64,000 bases of DNA, from contig JAPLDH010000038.1 of the NCBI GenBank assembly GCA_026391355.1, forward strand, positions 54,878 to 118,877, given 5' to 3'. The translations under genes were made by a program, and so were the position numbers. Positions within the stretch are counted from its first letter, which is position 1. Each line of letters opens with the position of its first letter. Shown one piece after another: positions 29,201 through 37,249 of this stretch. The notes beneath the pieces were generated by a model that worked only from the letters and a program-made list of their open reading frames with translations, had not been told where the DNA came from and did not search any database. Source of the stretch: Bacteroidota bacterium (GTDB taxonomy: Bacteria; Bacteroidota; Bacteroidia; Bacteroidales; FEN-979).

Positions 29201-29453
29201 TGATGCTCTCTTCCGTGAGTTTGTTGTAGGCTTCCTCGTATGCCTTTGCCGGCAGATCAGGGTTGAACTGTTTTAGTTTTTCAATAAATATTTTCTTGAT
29301 AATTACCTCTTTCTTGTTCAGCCTGCCAAGTGTACTGTCTTCTCCAAAACTCTCCTTATTATATGCAAAAAGCGTATCCCACCCCAGTTTATCGAAAAAA
29401 AGGTCTATTGCGGTTTGTTCAATCAGGTTATCTTCGGAGTACTCCCAGGTCAT
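26226..29453 (-). CDS. hsdR: Type I restriction enzyme, R subunit
   Basis: A 1075-aa protein. ATG 29453 (MTWEYSEDNLIEQTAIDLF) is chosen because it overlaps the previous stop as ATGA; the alternative at 29477 adds eight residues. The HSDR_N nuclease motif is RRPDIIGF ... LLFIELKAA. SF2 helicase motifs are Walker A TQGSGKS (~residue 320) and DEAH in IVISDEAHRTQGG (~420), with VSRYDFKRSVDDG, CAMWITGFDVPTL and LMQAIARANR of motifs IV-VI. This is the ATP-dependent translocase and endonuclease subunit working with HsdM and HsdS from the same operon. It is complete, with no frame break. Confidence 0.95.
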   Translation of the reverse strand: MTWEYSEDNLIEQTAIDLFFDKLGWDTLFAYNKESFGEDSTLGRLNKKEVIIKKIFIEKLKQFNPDLPAKAYEEAYNKLTEESITKSLAEINFEKHQLLKDGIPVDFINENGEQVKNKTLKVFDFEEAENNDFLAVRQLWIQGKSNRERRPDIIGFVNGIPLLFIELKAAHRKLENAYNDNFTDYKDVIPKLFYYNAFVILSNGIESRIGSVTGKYQHFHEWKRITEEDEGIVALDRIIVGVCEKQRFLDLFENFILFDNSLGKVVKLIARNHQFIGVNKAIDNLKLKDQLFKLGKISQEEKQKLGVFWHTQGSGKSYSMVFMSQKIHRKFTGSYTFLIVTDRNELDTQIYGTFSAVGAIPKVKAGSKYSLKATSGNHLKELLGSEHRYLFTLIHKFNFEDEITQRDNIIVISDEAHRTQGGQLALNLRNALPNASFIGFTGTPLFKDDELTRRIFGDYVSRYDFKRSVDDGATVPLYYENRGEYLGLKNPVINDQIRAIIDAEGEDLDSDQRGKVEQLFAREYPILTASKRLDAIARDAVWHFCNRGYKGKGMFIALDKLTAVRMFDFIRHHWNLNIEQLEKEIAKGKYGDQEMLEKSRELQWIKETEICVVISSEQNEIEKFRQWDLDIESHREKMNNQDLETRFKDENDPFRFVIVCAMWITGFDVPTLSTLYLDKPLKSHTLMQAIARANRISEGKNNGLIVDYIETYTALLDALAIYGTGGQEGGETGGEEPEPPVKPKEELIRQLELALVTVETFLKEEVTFDLYQLINANGLQKLSAMEKGVNAVYTNDETKSKFQILAREVFKKYKALQPDRVLNQYSPRKNAIDVIYTAIEDNIESADVAEIMKKIQQVVDESIENMVADPTHDYGKLIDLSGLNFEALKGLFQKSPNKYSAVQSLKDKVERQLKQMVERNPLRVDFYRRYQEIIDDYNRGKDSITIEETFKKLIEFVNSLSEEEAETKREGLTEEQKAIFDILRKPNLSTAEKKKIKEIAIDLLEELKKDKLKVEQWADKSVTAAAVFNAVSKTLFESLPYPTYKTDDIDVKTHLVYEHLRHQYFGGGVSVYGQY

Positions 29454-31729
29454 ATAACGTCGTTGTTTGTAACCCAAAACGAGCCATCTTCAATTTTTTG
29501 TAGATGATCATCACCATTCAGTAATGATTCAAGATTGACCATTCTCCATCCTGCACCACCCCATTTTTGGCCATAATGCTGGAATTCAATTTTATTTGAA
29601 AATAAACATCTAAAATCTGTTTCATCTGATTTATCATAACATCCAAAATTTTTCCCTTTATACCAGCCCCAGTCTTCCATTTCGGTTAATAAAAGAAAAT
29701 AGCAAAACAATTGTATTTTTAAATCAACTTCATCTTTTAATTTATTGGCTTCTGAATACTTATCGAAGATTAATTTTGCCTTACCCATAAGGTAATTATC
29801 CCTGGTTTCATTTTCGTCAATCTCCAACACCATTTTCAAAAACTCCTTGCTTATAAGTGCCAGATAATCACTACCTTGACATGTTATTATCTTATTATTC
29901 CCATAATCAGAAACGGTATAATAAGGCGTTGGCAATAAGAATCCCCATAACTTGTCTGAAATCTTTTCATCCTTATCCGGATTCAAAACAAAATATTTGT
30001 TTCTAATTGTACTGAATTTCGTTACATCAAAATCAAGTTTACGGACTTTATCAAAATTATTTTCATATTTGAACGTCTCTATCGAAGTTAAAGATTCAAA
30101 TGATGCCTGAATTAAATGACCAATTCTTCCTGAATTCAATTTATGATCTTCGGCTGCCCAAAATTCCTGTTCTATCAGCAACCTGTTTTCGCTTTTTTTA
30201 AAAAGACAGAACTTGTATTTCTCCTCTTCGGTCAAAAGGGTTTTAGATACTTTCTGTAATTCCGGAACATCTGCAATATCGGTTGATTTTTTTATAAGAT
30301 CTGTTATAAGTTTTATAGCATTTATACAAGCAACATTTGGAGATTTATTTACTGATTCAATTGCATTTAAATTGTAGAAATATCTTATAACTCTGTAAAG
30401 TTCAATATTATCTGGAAATTTATCCTGTTCAATTAAAAGCTTGATATATTGAATTACCGGGAGGAGCCTGAAACATTCTTTCTGTCCGATAGTACTTCCT
30501 GTGGCAGGACAAAGCCATTTACTGTCTAACACTTCTTTGTTCAGGTACTTTGAGTAAGTGATTTCCAAAACAGGAATTGAGAATTTCTTAAACAGGTACT
30601 CAACGGCTGTAAAATAACTACCTATATCTTTAATGAGTAGATATTTGGCATCTAATTTCATCCCTACCCGTTCCCATTTAATAACATCAATTATGGCTTT
30701 TTTATCAGTACCTTCTTCATCTTCATTTTCCGTATCAATAATACCTCCACTAACCATAGTAAGTATCTGAACCCATCTCAGGAATTCATTAAAACCATTA
30801 TCAGCGTTCTCATTGTTTCCCTTTTTATTCCAAAAGAAATCCTGCCAGTCTTCCCAGTCCTGTCCCTTTTGTCTTACTTCGTTCTTAACTAACTTCTCAA
30901 ATAATGTAGCCCTGAGTATTTCATTATCGGAAAGTGATTTCCCACGGGAATTCATAGTAATATAAAGTTCTTCTCCCTGTGATGTTTCTTCTGTTTTAAA
31001 GTGCCAGAACTTTACATGGTTCATCAAAAAGTCAAAATAACCGGTTGTGTTTTCTGCATAATTTTTATTCAATTTTGAGAAAGTTCCCAGAATGGCCCTT
31101 ATACTTGTGTCATTCCGATATTCTGACAGGAACCATGTTTTATTAATAATATCTTTTAAGTCATCTTTTGTTTTAGTGTTCCCAATTAAATCTATAAGAA
31201 AATTATGGGTTATGGTCCTGACACGATAATCAAAACCAATTTTTTCTATGGAAAGGTTTATCCTGAATGTATTTTCAAACTCACTTAATTTATCTTTACC
31301 TTCCAAAACCGCGAAGTAAAACAGAGCGATGAACAGGGTTGTGAATCTTTGCTGTCCATCAATTAAATAGACATCCTCGCTTGTATCGTTAAATATGTAA
31401 TAACTGGGTTTGTAAGAATAAAGGAAACCGATGTTCATGCTTCTGTTCGCTTCAAATCTTTCCAATCCCTTTTCAATTAAAGTTAAGGTTTCCTTAGTAA
31501 AATCCTTAATTAAAACAGGCGCTATAGAAGTTTTTAACTCCTGAAAACAATCCCCTGTCAATTTTTCAAGGCCGATATATTTTTCGGACACATCTGTAAA
31601 AAATGAATCCAGGATCTGATGTTCATTGTTCCCCCAGACATATTCCCGTTGAATCTCGGGTACAATAAAATTGTATCTTCCAGCAAGTTCTTTCATGCTT
31701 AATTCTTCCATTTGCTGATGTGTCACCAT
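29450..31729 (-). CDS. DUF262 (GmrS/ParB-like) protein, long form
   Basis: A 759-aa protein. The DUF262 N-terminal motifs are IVPEIQREYVWG (residues ~20-31) and YLIDGQQRFTTLF (~120-132); DGQQR is the signature of the ParB-like NTPase fold in GmrSD type IV restriction enzymes. No clear DUF1524 HNH motif is visible in the C-terminal half, unlike the neighbour. It overlaps the upstream DUF262 gene by 7 bp and hsdR by 4 bp, so the three are translationally coupled. A role in restricting modified DNA is inferred from the family. Confidence 0.85.
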   Translation of the reverse strand: MVTHQQMEELSMKELAGRYNFIVPEIQREYVWGNNEHQILDSFFTDVSEKYIGLEKLTGDCFQELKTSIAPVLIKDFTKETLTLIEKGLERFEANRSMNIGFLYSYKPSYYIFNDTSEDVYLIDGQQRFTTLFIALFYFAVLEGKDKLSEFENTFRINLSIEKIGFDYRVRTITHNFLIDLIGNTKTKDDLKDIINKTWFLSEYRNDTSIRAILGTFSKLNKNYAENTTGYFDFLMNHVKFWHFKTEETSQGEELYITMNSRGKSLSDNEILRATLFEKLVKNEVRQKGQDWEDWQDFFWNKKGNNENADNGFNEFLRWVQILTMVSGGIIDTENEDEEGTDKKAIIDVIKWERVGMKLDAKYLLIKDIGSYFTAVEYLFKKFSIPVLEITYSKYLNKEVLDSKWLCPATGSTIGQKECFRLLPVIQYIKLLIEQDKFPDNIELYRVIRYFYNLNAIESVNKSPNVACINAIKLITDLIKKSTDIADVPELQKVSKTLLTEEEKYKFCLFKKSENRLLIEQEFWAAEDHKLNSGRIGHLIQASFESLTSIETFKYENNFDKVRKLDFDVTKFSTIRNKYFVLNPDKDEKISDKLWGFLLPTPYYTVSDYGNNKIITCQGSDYLALISKEFLKMVLEIDENETRDNYLMGKAKLIFDKYSEANKLKDEVDLKIQLFCYFLLLTEMEDWGWYKGKNFGCYDKSDETDFRCLFSNKIEFQHYGQKWGGAGWRMVNLESLLNGDDHLQKIEDGSFWVTNNDVI

Positions 31730-33507
31730 TTTTTCTTTGGTTTAAAAAATGCAATTATTCTGTTACGTATTGCTTTCGCGTTTTCCTCAATATCAATATT
31801 TGTCCAATGTTCCAGGTCATAACTTTCACTTTTATCATTAGTAAAATACCGGGCAAATACTTGAAAAGTATGAGGTTGAATAAAATGGCCTTCATTAAAG
31901 AATTTAATGACCCTTCCTCTCTTTTGGGTATAAGGAATTCTCCCTAAACTTCTGTTAAGCGAATAGTATAACAATACCAGGTTGCCAATTGAATTAATGC
32001 CAATATCAAGTATGGCAGCATCAATGAATGCACCCATTTTATTTTGATATTCCACTTCATCCTTACGCACTTCATAATCTGACAGGTCAAAAGATTGTTT
32101 ATCCTTTAGAACATACTTATTTAAAAACTCAATATATTCTTTTTTTTCTGTTATTTCTTCCGGATTTTGGGGGAATATATGTTCAATATCGTTGTTGTTT
32201 TTGGTAAATGCGAGGTAAGGAAGTTTTACTCGTTCTTCGGGAAGGCTTGAAATAATATCTAAAACCAATAGAACCTTTACGAGTTTACTGTCTTTGTACC
32301 AATTTTCGATTGTACGAAATGCTTTGATAATAGAACTTCTACTGAAAATACTTATAAATATTTCGTTCTTTAAATCATTCTTAAATGAAGTTCTGTTTTG
32401 TGATTTATTCCATTTTTCAAAAATAGTATTGAATGTAATTTTAGTTTGTCCAAAAAGAAAACCCATGTAATGGTATATCTCTCTGTCAACATACCAGTCT
32501 TGCAAAGTATGATGCAGTTTTATAAGCTCTTTGTACAATTCTAATGCACTTTCTTGTTCTTCAATTAAATCTAATGTCAGACTGGCTTTCTTTTTTTTCT
32601 CAGAGAACAACAGGAATAAATTATTGATCGGATAGTTATCAGCATTGAAGATGATGTCTCCCTCGCTTTTGTTTTTGATAAAAGCTTTGAAGTATCCTTT
32701 AATTTCATCTTTTGACCACCAGGTATTTATTTCATCCATCTCCCAGCCGATTCTTACCCTTCTCTCATTTACTCTCACAATATTTTTGATATCACCAACC
32801 TTTTCACTTTCTTCATTGGCAACTCTTGTGATCAAGATTGCCCTGACCAGGTCAGCTCCATCTAATGGGATACGATTAGAATTCAGGTTTCCAAATACCT
32901 TTTCTTCATTGTTACTATCTACTTTGTTTACTATCAGTTTAACTTGATGCAGCAAACCATTCCTGAAGTCATTTTTGAAATTATCGTCTTTTCCCGACAA
33001 CCATTCATCAATCGTTTTTACGGTGGAAAAAATATAATAAATATCTTGATGGTCATATTGTTTATGGCTTTGAGCAAATACTTTCCATTCTGAGTTAAAA
33101 TCAATTTCTTCTTCTGCCACCGTTTCTTTGGTTATAAATGTTGTCAAAAAATCGTGGGTCGATTTCCTAACTGCATATTCGATCTTGTTACGTACCAGAA
33201 TTTCTAGTCCTAACCGACTAAGCAATATTACCAAGGCCGTGAGTCTTTGTTGACCATCAACTACATTTAGGGAGGCGCCGTTCATGTTTGGTATTAAGGT
33301 GATATTCTGAAGGCAGTAAAATTTATCTCCATCAACCTTGTTTTTATCAATAAAGGTTTCAATATCTTTTAAAAGTTTTTTCACCTCATCACCTGACCAT
33401 TTGTAACCCCGCTGATATTCAGGTATATGAAATTCACTCTTTTCAACTCCTTTCAAATAACCATTCTGGGCATCAAAAATTTGACAAACACTGTATAAAT
33501 TACTCAT
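31723..33507 (-). CDS. DUF262-DUF1524 (GmrSD-like) protein
   Basis: A 594-aa protein with both halves of a GmrSD-type enzyme. DUF262 shows HIPEYQRGYKWSG and LNVVDGQQRLTALVILL (~residue 83). DUF1524, an HNH nuclease, shows DIEHIFPQNPEE (~437) and LGNLVLLYYSLNRSLGRIPY further on. GmrSD enzymes use NTP hydrolysis to cleave phage DNA with modified cytosines. Its ATG sits inside the stop of an hsdS remnant (ATGA), showing that the gene was joined to a former hsdS end. Confidence 0.88.
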   Translation of the reverse strand: MSNLYSVCQIFDAQNGYLKGVEKSEFHIPEYQRGYKWSGDEVKKLLKDIETFIDKNKVDGDKFYCLQNITLIPNMNGASLNVVDGQQRLTALVILLSRLGLEILVRNKIEYAVRKSTHDFLTTFITKETVAEEEIDFNSEWKVFAQSHKQYDHQDIYYIFSTVKTIDEWLSGKDDNFKNDFRNGLLHQVKLIVNKVDSNNEEKVFGNLNSNRIPLDGADLVRAILITRVANEESEKVGDIKNIVRVNERRVRIGWEMDEINTWWSKDEIKGYFKAFIKNKSEGDIIFNADNYPINNLFLLFSEKKKKASLTLDLIEEQESALELYKELIKLHHTLQDWYVDREIYHYMGFLFGQTKITFNTIFEKWNKSQNRTSFKNDLKNEIFISIFSRSSIIKAFRTIENWYKDSKLVKVLLVLDIISSLPEERVKLPYLAFTKNNNDIEHIFPQNPEEITEKKEYIEFLNKYVLKDKQSFDLSDYEVRKDEVEYQNKMGAFIDAAILDIGINSIGNLVLLYYSLNRSLGRIPYTQKRGRVIKFFNEGHFIQPHTFQVFARYFTNDKSESYDLEHWTNIDIEENAKAIRNRIIAFFKPKKKW

Positions 33508-33594
33508 ATTAAAATTTCCATTTGTATGTTCATTAGTTCCAGCAATTAAATATCCCGGGCTTCGCGGAGTTTGGTATTTTGTTTCAAAATTGAT
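33504..33594 (-). pseudogene. 3'-end remnant of a second hsdS
   Basis: Directly after the stop of the 181-aa gene the leftward frame reads SILKQNTKLREARDI, a stop, then LLELMNIQMEILI. The intact HsdS ends STLGEQNAKLREARDI, then LLPRLMSGEIEV. One T-to-A change turns Leu (TTA) into a stop. Only about 30 codons remain. Confidence 0.8.
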
Positions 33595-33596
33595 AA

Positions 33597-34142
33597 TTAC
33601 AACAACTTCACGATTTTCTCAATCTCAACATACCCCCTGTTCCCTGGTTTGAAGTCATTCACATCTCCGTAAATCAGGTAATACTTTTTTATCCAGGAAC
33701 CACCGTATCTTAAAAGATCATTGATGGCTACCTCAATGTTTACTCCCTGCTGTTGTTTATTCGAGCCTACTGGTAATTTATGGTTAGAAAGAACCTGAAT
33801 AAAGACGCCATTTTTATCAACATCGTACCGGGTATCATCTACAAGCTGGCACATGATCGCTGTGGCGGCTGTAAATGCTTTTCCATAGGTTCGTACAGGG
33901 GAAATATCGCTCTCTTCGATTTCGCAAACAAGTTTAACCTTGTCGTTTTTGGATAACATCAGATCAACATTCGTGATCTCGGTGTCATTGTGCGCATTGA
34001 CGGAAAGAAAAAAAGGCAGATGTTGTAAAATCTTGCCAGAGGTTCTATCCACGCAGGCTTCATCCAGTTGAACTATCAGGCCATGTTTTGGTGCGATACT
34101 TTCAAATGCTTTTGCTACTTCTTCATGTAATAAATGCGCCAT
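33597..34142 (-). CDS. Unknown protein, possible PD-(D/E)XK-like fold
   Basis: A 181-aa protein. The segment TNVDLMLSKNDKVKLVCEIEESD (given here as key residues D60, E74, E76) has the spacing of a restriction-like core but lacks the final Lys. It also contains a conserved-looking EVAINDLLRYGGSWIKKYYL. No family is recognised. It lies between the GIY-YIG gene and the hsdS remnant inside the RM operon, consistent with an accessory restriction factor. Confidence 0.5.
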   Translation of the reverse strand: MAHLLHEEVAKAFESIAPKHGLIVQLDEACVDRTSGKILQHLPFFLSVNAHNDTEITNVDLMLSKNDKVKLVCEIEESDISPVRTYGKAFTAATAIMCQLVDDTRYDVDKNGVFIQVLSNHKLPVGSNKQQQGVNIEVAINDLLRYGGSWIKKYYLIYGDVNDFKPGNRGYVEIEKIVKLL

Positions 34143-34169
34143 AGTTCTAAACGTCTAAGGTGTTGATAA

Positions 34170-34586
34170 TTAAAAATCCTTGTTCCATAAGGGCAATTTG
34201 CCGTGAACTTCAAAATAGCGTTGCATTAATAACCCCTCCACAAATCCGGGAAGGTCGTTATTTGTTTTATCCATTGTTACGAACCAGTAGATATCCAACC
34301 CATCAATCTTTTCCTCCACTAGTTTTTTATCGAAAAATTCCTGGCGCTTCATCCCTTCCTGCTTGTTGTTTATCCTTCCTCTCAGCAATTGTTCCTTGAA
34401 AGTACCAGATTGGTTAATTGTTCCGGATTTGCCAATGTAAACCAAATCTATCTTTCCCTTTGCAAGGCGTAAGATGTAATAAACACCCGGCAATTCAGGA
34501 ACCAGGCTGCTCACGTCCAATAATTTATCTTCCTTTTGAAAAAAGAAGTGTCCGCTGTTTTTGTATTTCTTCGTTTCGTCAAACAT
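34170..34586 (-). CDS. GIY-YIG-like protein
   Basis: A 138-aa protein. The sequence PGVYYILRLAKGKIDLVYIG, then KSG (residues 33-55) fits the GVYYI ... VYIGKSG form of the GIY-YIG nuclease motif. A possible catalytic Glu lies in GFVEGLLMQRYFE (~117), and WN near the end fits the usual N-containing last strand. It starts 14 bp after hsdS. Free-standing GIY-YIG proteins act as DNA endonucleases, but activity here is inferred. Confidence 0.65.
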   Translation of the reverse strand: MFDETKKYKNSGHFFFQKEDKLLDVSSLVPELPGVYYILRLAKGKIDLVYIGKSGTINQSGTFKEQLLRGRINNKQEGMKRQEFFDKKLVEEKIDGLDIYWFVTMDKTNNDLPGFVEGLLMQRYFEVHGKLPLWNKDF

Positions 34587-34600
34587 GGCATTTCGATTGT

Positions 34601-35815
34601 TTATACCTCTATTTCCCCACTCATCAGCCTCGGCAATAAAATATCCCTGGCCTCTCTCAATTTGGCGTTTTGTTCTCCTAGGGTACTGATAAGTGTAAAA
34701 ATGGGTTTTACTTGTTCTATAAATGATCTCAGTTCACTGTCTTTAGGAATTGTGATTTTTTGTTCTCCAATGAACTCCTCAAATCCATAATTTACAATGT
34801 TACTGGCACTGTGTTTTTCATATTGGGTAATTACCCCGTTTTCATAGTTTGCTAATAAATATAAATAGAAGAATTCTGATGCTACAGTTTCATTGGGCCG
34901 CAATAGTTTACAAAAACTGGCACACATTGCAGAATGCTTAAATTGAGTGAGAAATTTATCGGTAATCATTAGACTTCTTCCAACTGATTGACCTTTGCTA
35001 CCACCAGAAACCTCAAATACTATATCGCCTTCCTGCATTTTTCGTGAAGCAAGATTTGATTCTTTGTGGTAGCGGAAAGGGATCCTGCCAATTTCTCCTT
35101 TTTTTGCATCAGGAATATCTGTTCCCCGAATAACATAAGCTGGTTCAGTGAACCCTTCTTTATATTCTTCTTCACCCCAGCCGCCACCGATGTAAAACGC
35201 AAGGCAGTCTTTAATGTATTCCTTCCGGTTAATTTTATCATTACTAATTTCCTGCATCAACTCTTTGTATTGCAGTTCTGCCTTCTCCTCCAACAATTTT
35301 ATTCGCTTCAAATTGTTTTCAATCAAATCATCATAAGCCGATAGGGTGGAAGCCATTTTACATTGTGTGGGAAGAGGAATTTTTGGGACTTTAATTTGTT
35401 CAACAACTCCTTTATCGGCTCTTTGTCTTCCAGAAGCACCAACCATACTTTTGATTGCAGGTTGTCTGACCAAATCTGTTTTAGCTAAATAATAAATAAA
35501 GTCAGGATCTGAAATATTTTCTTTTGCTCTGAATACAAAAAACTCTGTAGAACCAAAACCGACTTCTTTTTCTAATCCTTTTACTTTTGAAATCTTACCA
35601 TTTTCTAAGCAAGGAGTAATTCTTGCAAAAATGGTATCCCCGTTGGCAAACTTTGCTCCACCGCCTGTGTAAACTCTTTGATTAATTTCCTGAACATATT
35701 TTATTCCTCCATCCACAACATCCATTGGAATATTGTCGTATAATTCATTCTTTTCCAAAGAGACTTTGGGTGGAAATTCAACCAACTCAGAAAAAGGTAT
35801 TTTTTCCCATTTCAT
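34601..35815 (-). CDS. hsdS: Type I restriction specificity subunit
   Basis: A 404-aa protein with two target-recognition domains. TRD1 starts WEKIPFSELVEFPPKVSLEK and ends with the conserved helix LIENNLKRIKLLEEKAELQY (~155-175). TRD2 follows (GGWGEEEYKEGFTEPAYVIR), and the C-terminal helix is EQNAKLREARDILLPRLMSG. HsdS recognises the bipartite DNA target for both methylation and restriction. The ATG overlaps the upstream stop as ATGA. Confidence 0.95.
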   Translation of the reverse strand: MKWEKIPFSELVEFPPKVSLEKNELYDNIPMDVVDGGIKYVQEINQRVYTGGGAKFANGDTIFARITPCLENGKISKVKGLEKEVGFGSTEFFVFRAKENISDPDFIYYLAKTDLVRQPAIKSMVGASGRQRADKGVVEQIKVPKIPLPTQCKMASTLSAYDDLIENNLKRIKLLEEKAELQYKELMQEISNDKINRKEYIKDCLAFYIGGGWGEEEYKEGFTEPAYVIRGTDIPDAKKGEIGRIPFRYHKESNLASRKMQEGDIVFEVSGGSKGQSVGRSLMITDKFLTQFKHSAMCASFCKLLRPNETVASEFFYLYLLANYENGVITQYEKHSASNIVNYGFEEFIGEQKITIPKDSELRSFIEQVKPIFTLISTLGEQNAKLREARDILLPRLMSGEIEV

Positions 35816-36111
35816 ACTACATCATCTAAATTGTCAATGGATTCACTATCCCACATTTGGCGGTAGCTTTTAATATAAAAAGCCGTCGCTTGCGGGTTAA
35901 TGGTGAAATAATAACGACACAATTTTTTAAACAAGAGCAGCATATCAGCATCGAAGCAAAAATCAAGCATGCCATCGAGCGTGTGTTCAATACGATTCTG
36001 GTCGGTAGTTTTCGAAACGATAATATTTTCAGCAAACACAGAATATTCTGAAAGAGTTTGCCTGGCCAAATTTTGTTGGGCAATTATCAGATCTTTAATT
36101 TCCGCTTTCAT
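35812..36111 (-). CDS. Small protein between DUF1016 and hsdS
   Basis: A 99-aa protein (MKAEIKDLIIAQQNLARQTL ... LDGMLDFCFDADMLLLFKKL). It overlaps the DUF1016 gene by 17 bp and hsdS by 4 bp, so it is clearly translated within the operon. Predicted mostly helical. No family is recognised. The name as an RM accessory rests only on position. Confidence 0.65.
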   Translation of the reverse strand: MKAEIKDLIIAQQNLARQTLSEYSVFAENIIVSKTTDQNRIEHTLDGMLDFCFDADMLLLFKKLCRYYFTINPQATAFYIKSYRQMWDSESIDNLDDVV

Positions 36112-37249
36112 CGTTTTTGATTATATGACCGGGAGCCAATGCTTCTTCAATTTCCTTGATGCTTGGCAAACTACCCTTAAAATTGTCGGGTAACGCCCGG
36201 GTGAGTTCGTATTCGGAAATACCGATGGGCTTGTTGATGTCTTTGAGTGAATATTCAGCAAAAAGTTTGTCTTTCCCCTGGCATAAAATAAGTCCAATAG
36301 TTGGTTGGTCAGTGGCGTGTTTGAGCATATCGTCAACGGCTGAACAATAAAAGTTCATTTTACCGGCATATTCGGGAATAAAATCACCTTTCTTCAATTC
36401 TATAACTATAAAACAGCGCATTTTCAGGTGGTAAAACAGCAGGTCGATATAAAAGTCTTTATCACTGATTTCCAACTTATATTGTCGTCCTACAAAGGCA
36501 AAACCAGCGCCCAGTTCCAGTAAAAATTTCTCGACATTCTTAACCAGGCCCAATTCGAGTTCCCTTTCGGTAAATGGTGTCGCCAGGGTCATAAAATCAA
36601 AAATATACGGGTCCTTGAACAATTGTATTGCTAAATCGGATTGGGGTAGTGGTAGAACACGGTCAAAATTACTGACCACATTTCCCTGACGGAGGTGCAA
36701 TTGACTTTTAATCATATCGACCAGGGAATCACGACTCCATCCATTAGCGATTGATTGTTGCATATACCAAAATCGGGTCGAAAGGTCTTTTACCTTTTGA
36801 ATCAGGATTACATGGTGAGCCCAACCCGTAAGGTTAATAAGTTGAATTTTGACCTGTTGATTTTCCAATTGTGAAACGGGCAGTTTCGCAATTTCGTCAT
36901 TGGCTTTTGCACCTGGTTGCCTAAACGACTGGTCTTCTAATTTCGCCACTGGCAGTGGCGAAATTGAAAAACCGGAATACTCCTTATAAAAAGTGAGCAT
37001 TCGTAATATGTTTCTTTCCGAAAAACCCTTAACCTCAGCTAGTTCGTTTTTCAAGTCCCTTGCCAGTCGTGGTATTACTCCTTTCCCCCAGCCTTCATCT
37101 TGTTGTCGCTGATGAATCATACAGCCAATATCCCAATAAGTGGCCAGCAATTCGACATTGGCAGAAAGATTTGCTCTTAATTGTCCTTGCCTGATTCGGC
37201 CTTTAATATCAACCAGTAAATTTTTATATAAAATCAACTCTTCATTCAT
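36095..37249 (-). CDS. DUF1016 (YhcG-like) PD-(D/E)XK protein
   Basis: A 384-aa protein. The N-terminal DUF1016 domain shows ATYWDIGCMIHQRQQDEGWG and GFSERNILRMLTFYKEY. The C-terminal YhcG nuclease domain has YIDLLFYHLKMRCFIVIELK (D, then E-x-K). Such proteins are recurrent type I RM companions and predicted nucleases. Its ATG shares one base with the stop of hsdM (TAATG). The central part carries a repeated PVAKLE/PVSQLE phrase (KLEDQSFRQPGAKANDEIAK, then LPVSQLENQQ). Confidence 0.88.
   Translation of the reverse strand: MNEELILYKNLLVDIKGRIRQGQLRANLSANVELLATYWDIGCMIHQRQQDEGWGKGVIPRLARDLKNELAEVKGFSERNILRMLTFYKEYSGFSISPLPVAKLEDQSFRQPGAKANDEIAKLPVSQLENQQVKIQLINLTGWAHHVILIQKVKDLSTRFWYMQQSIANGWSRDSLVDMIKSQLHLRQGNVVSNFDRVLPLPQSDLAIQLFKDPYIFDFMTLATPFTERELELGLVKNVEKFLLELGAGFAFVGRQYKLEISDKDFYIDLLFYHLKMRCFIVIELKKGDFIPEYAGKMNFYCSAVDDMLKHATDQPTIGLILCQGKDKLFAEYSLKDINKPIGISEYELTRALPDNFKGSLPSIKEIEEALAPGHIIKNDESGN

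Noticed and set aside
26226..29453. Second, smaller genes on the + strand across hsdR (several frames of 60-107 codons)
   Set aside because: They are antisense shadows of hsdR with no family-like sequence.
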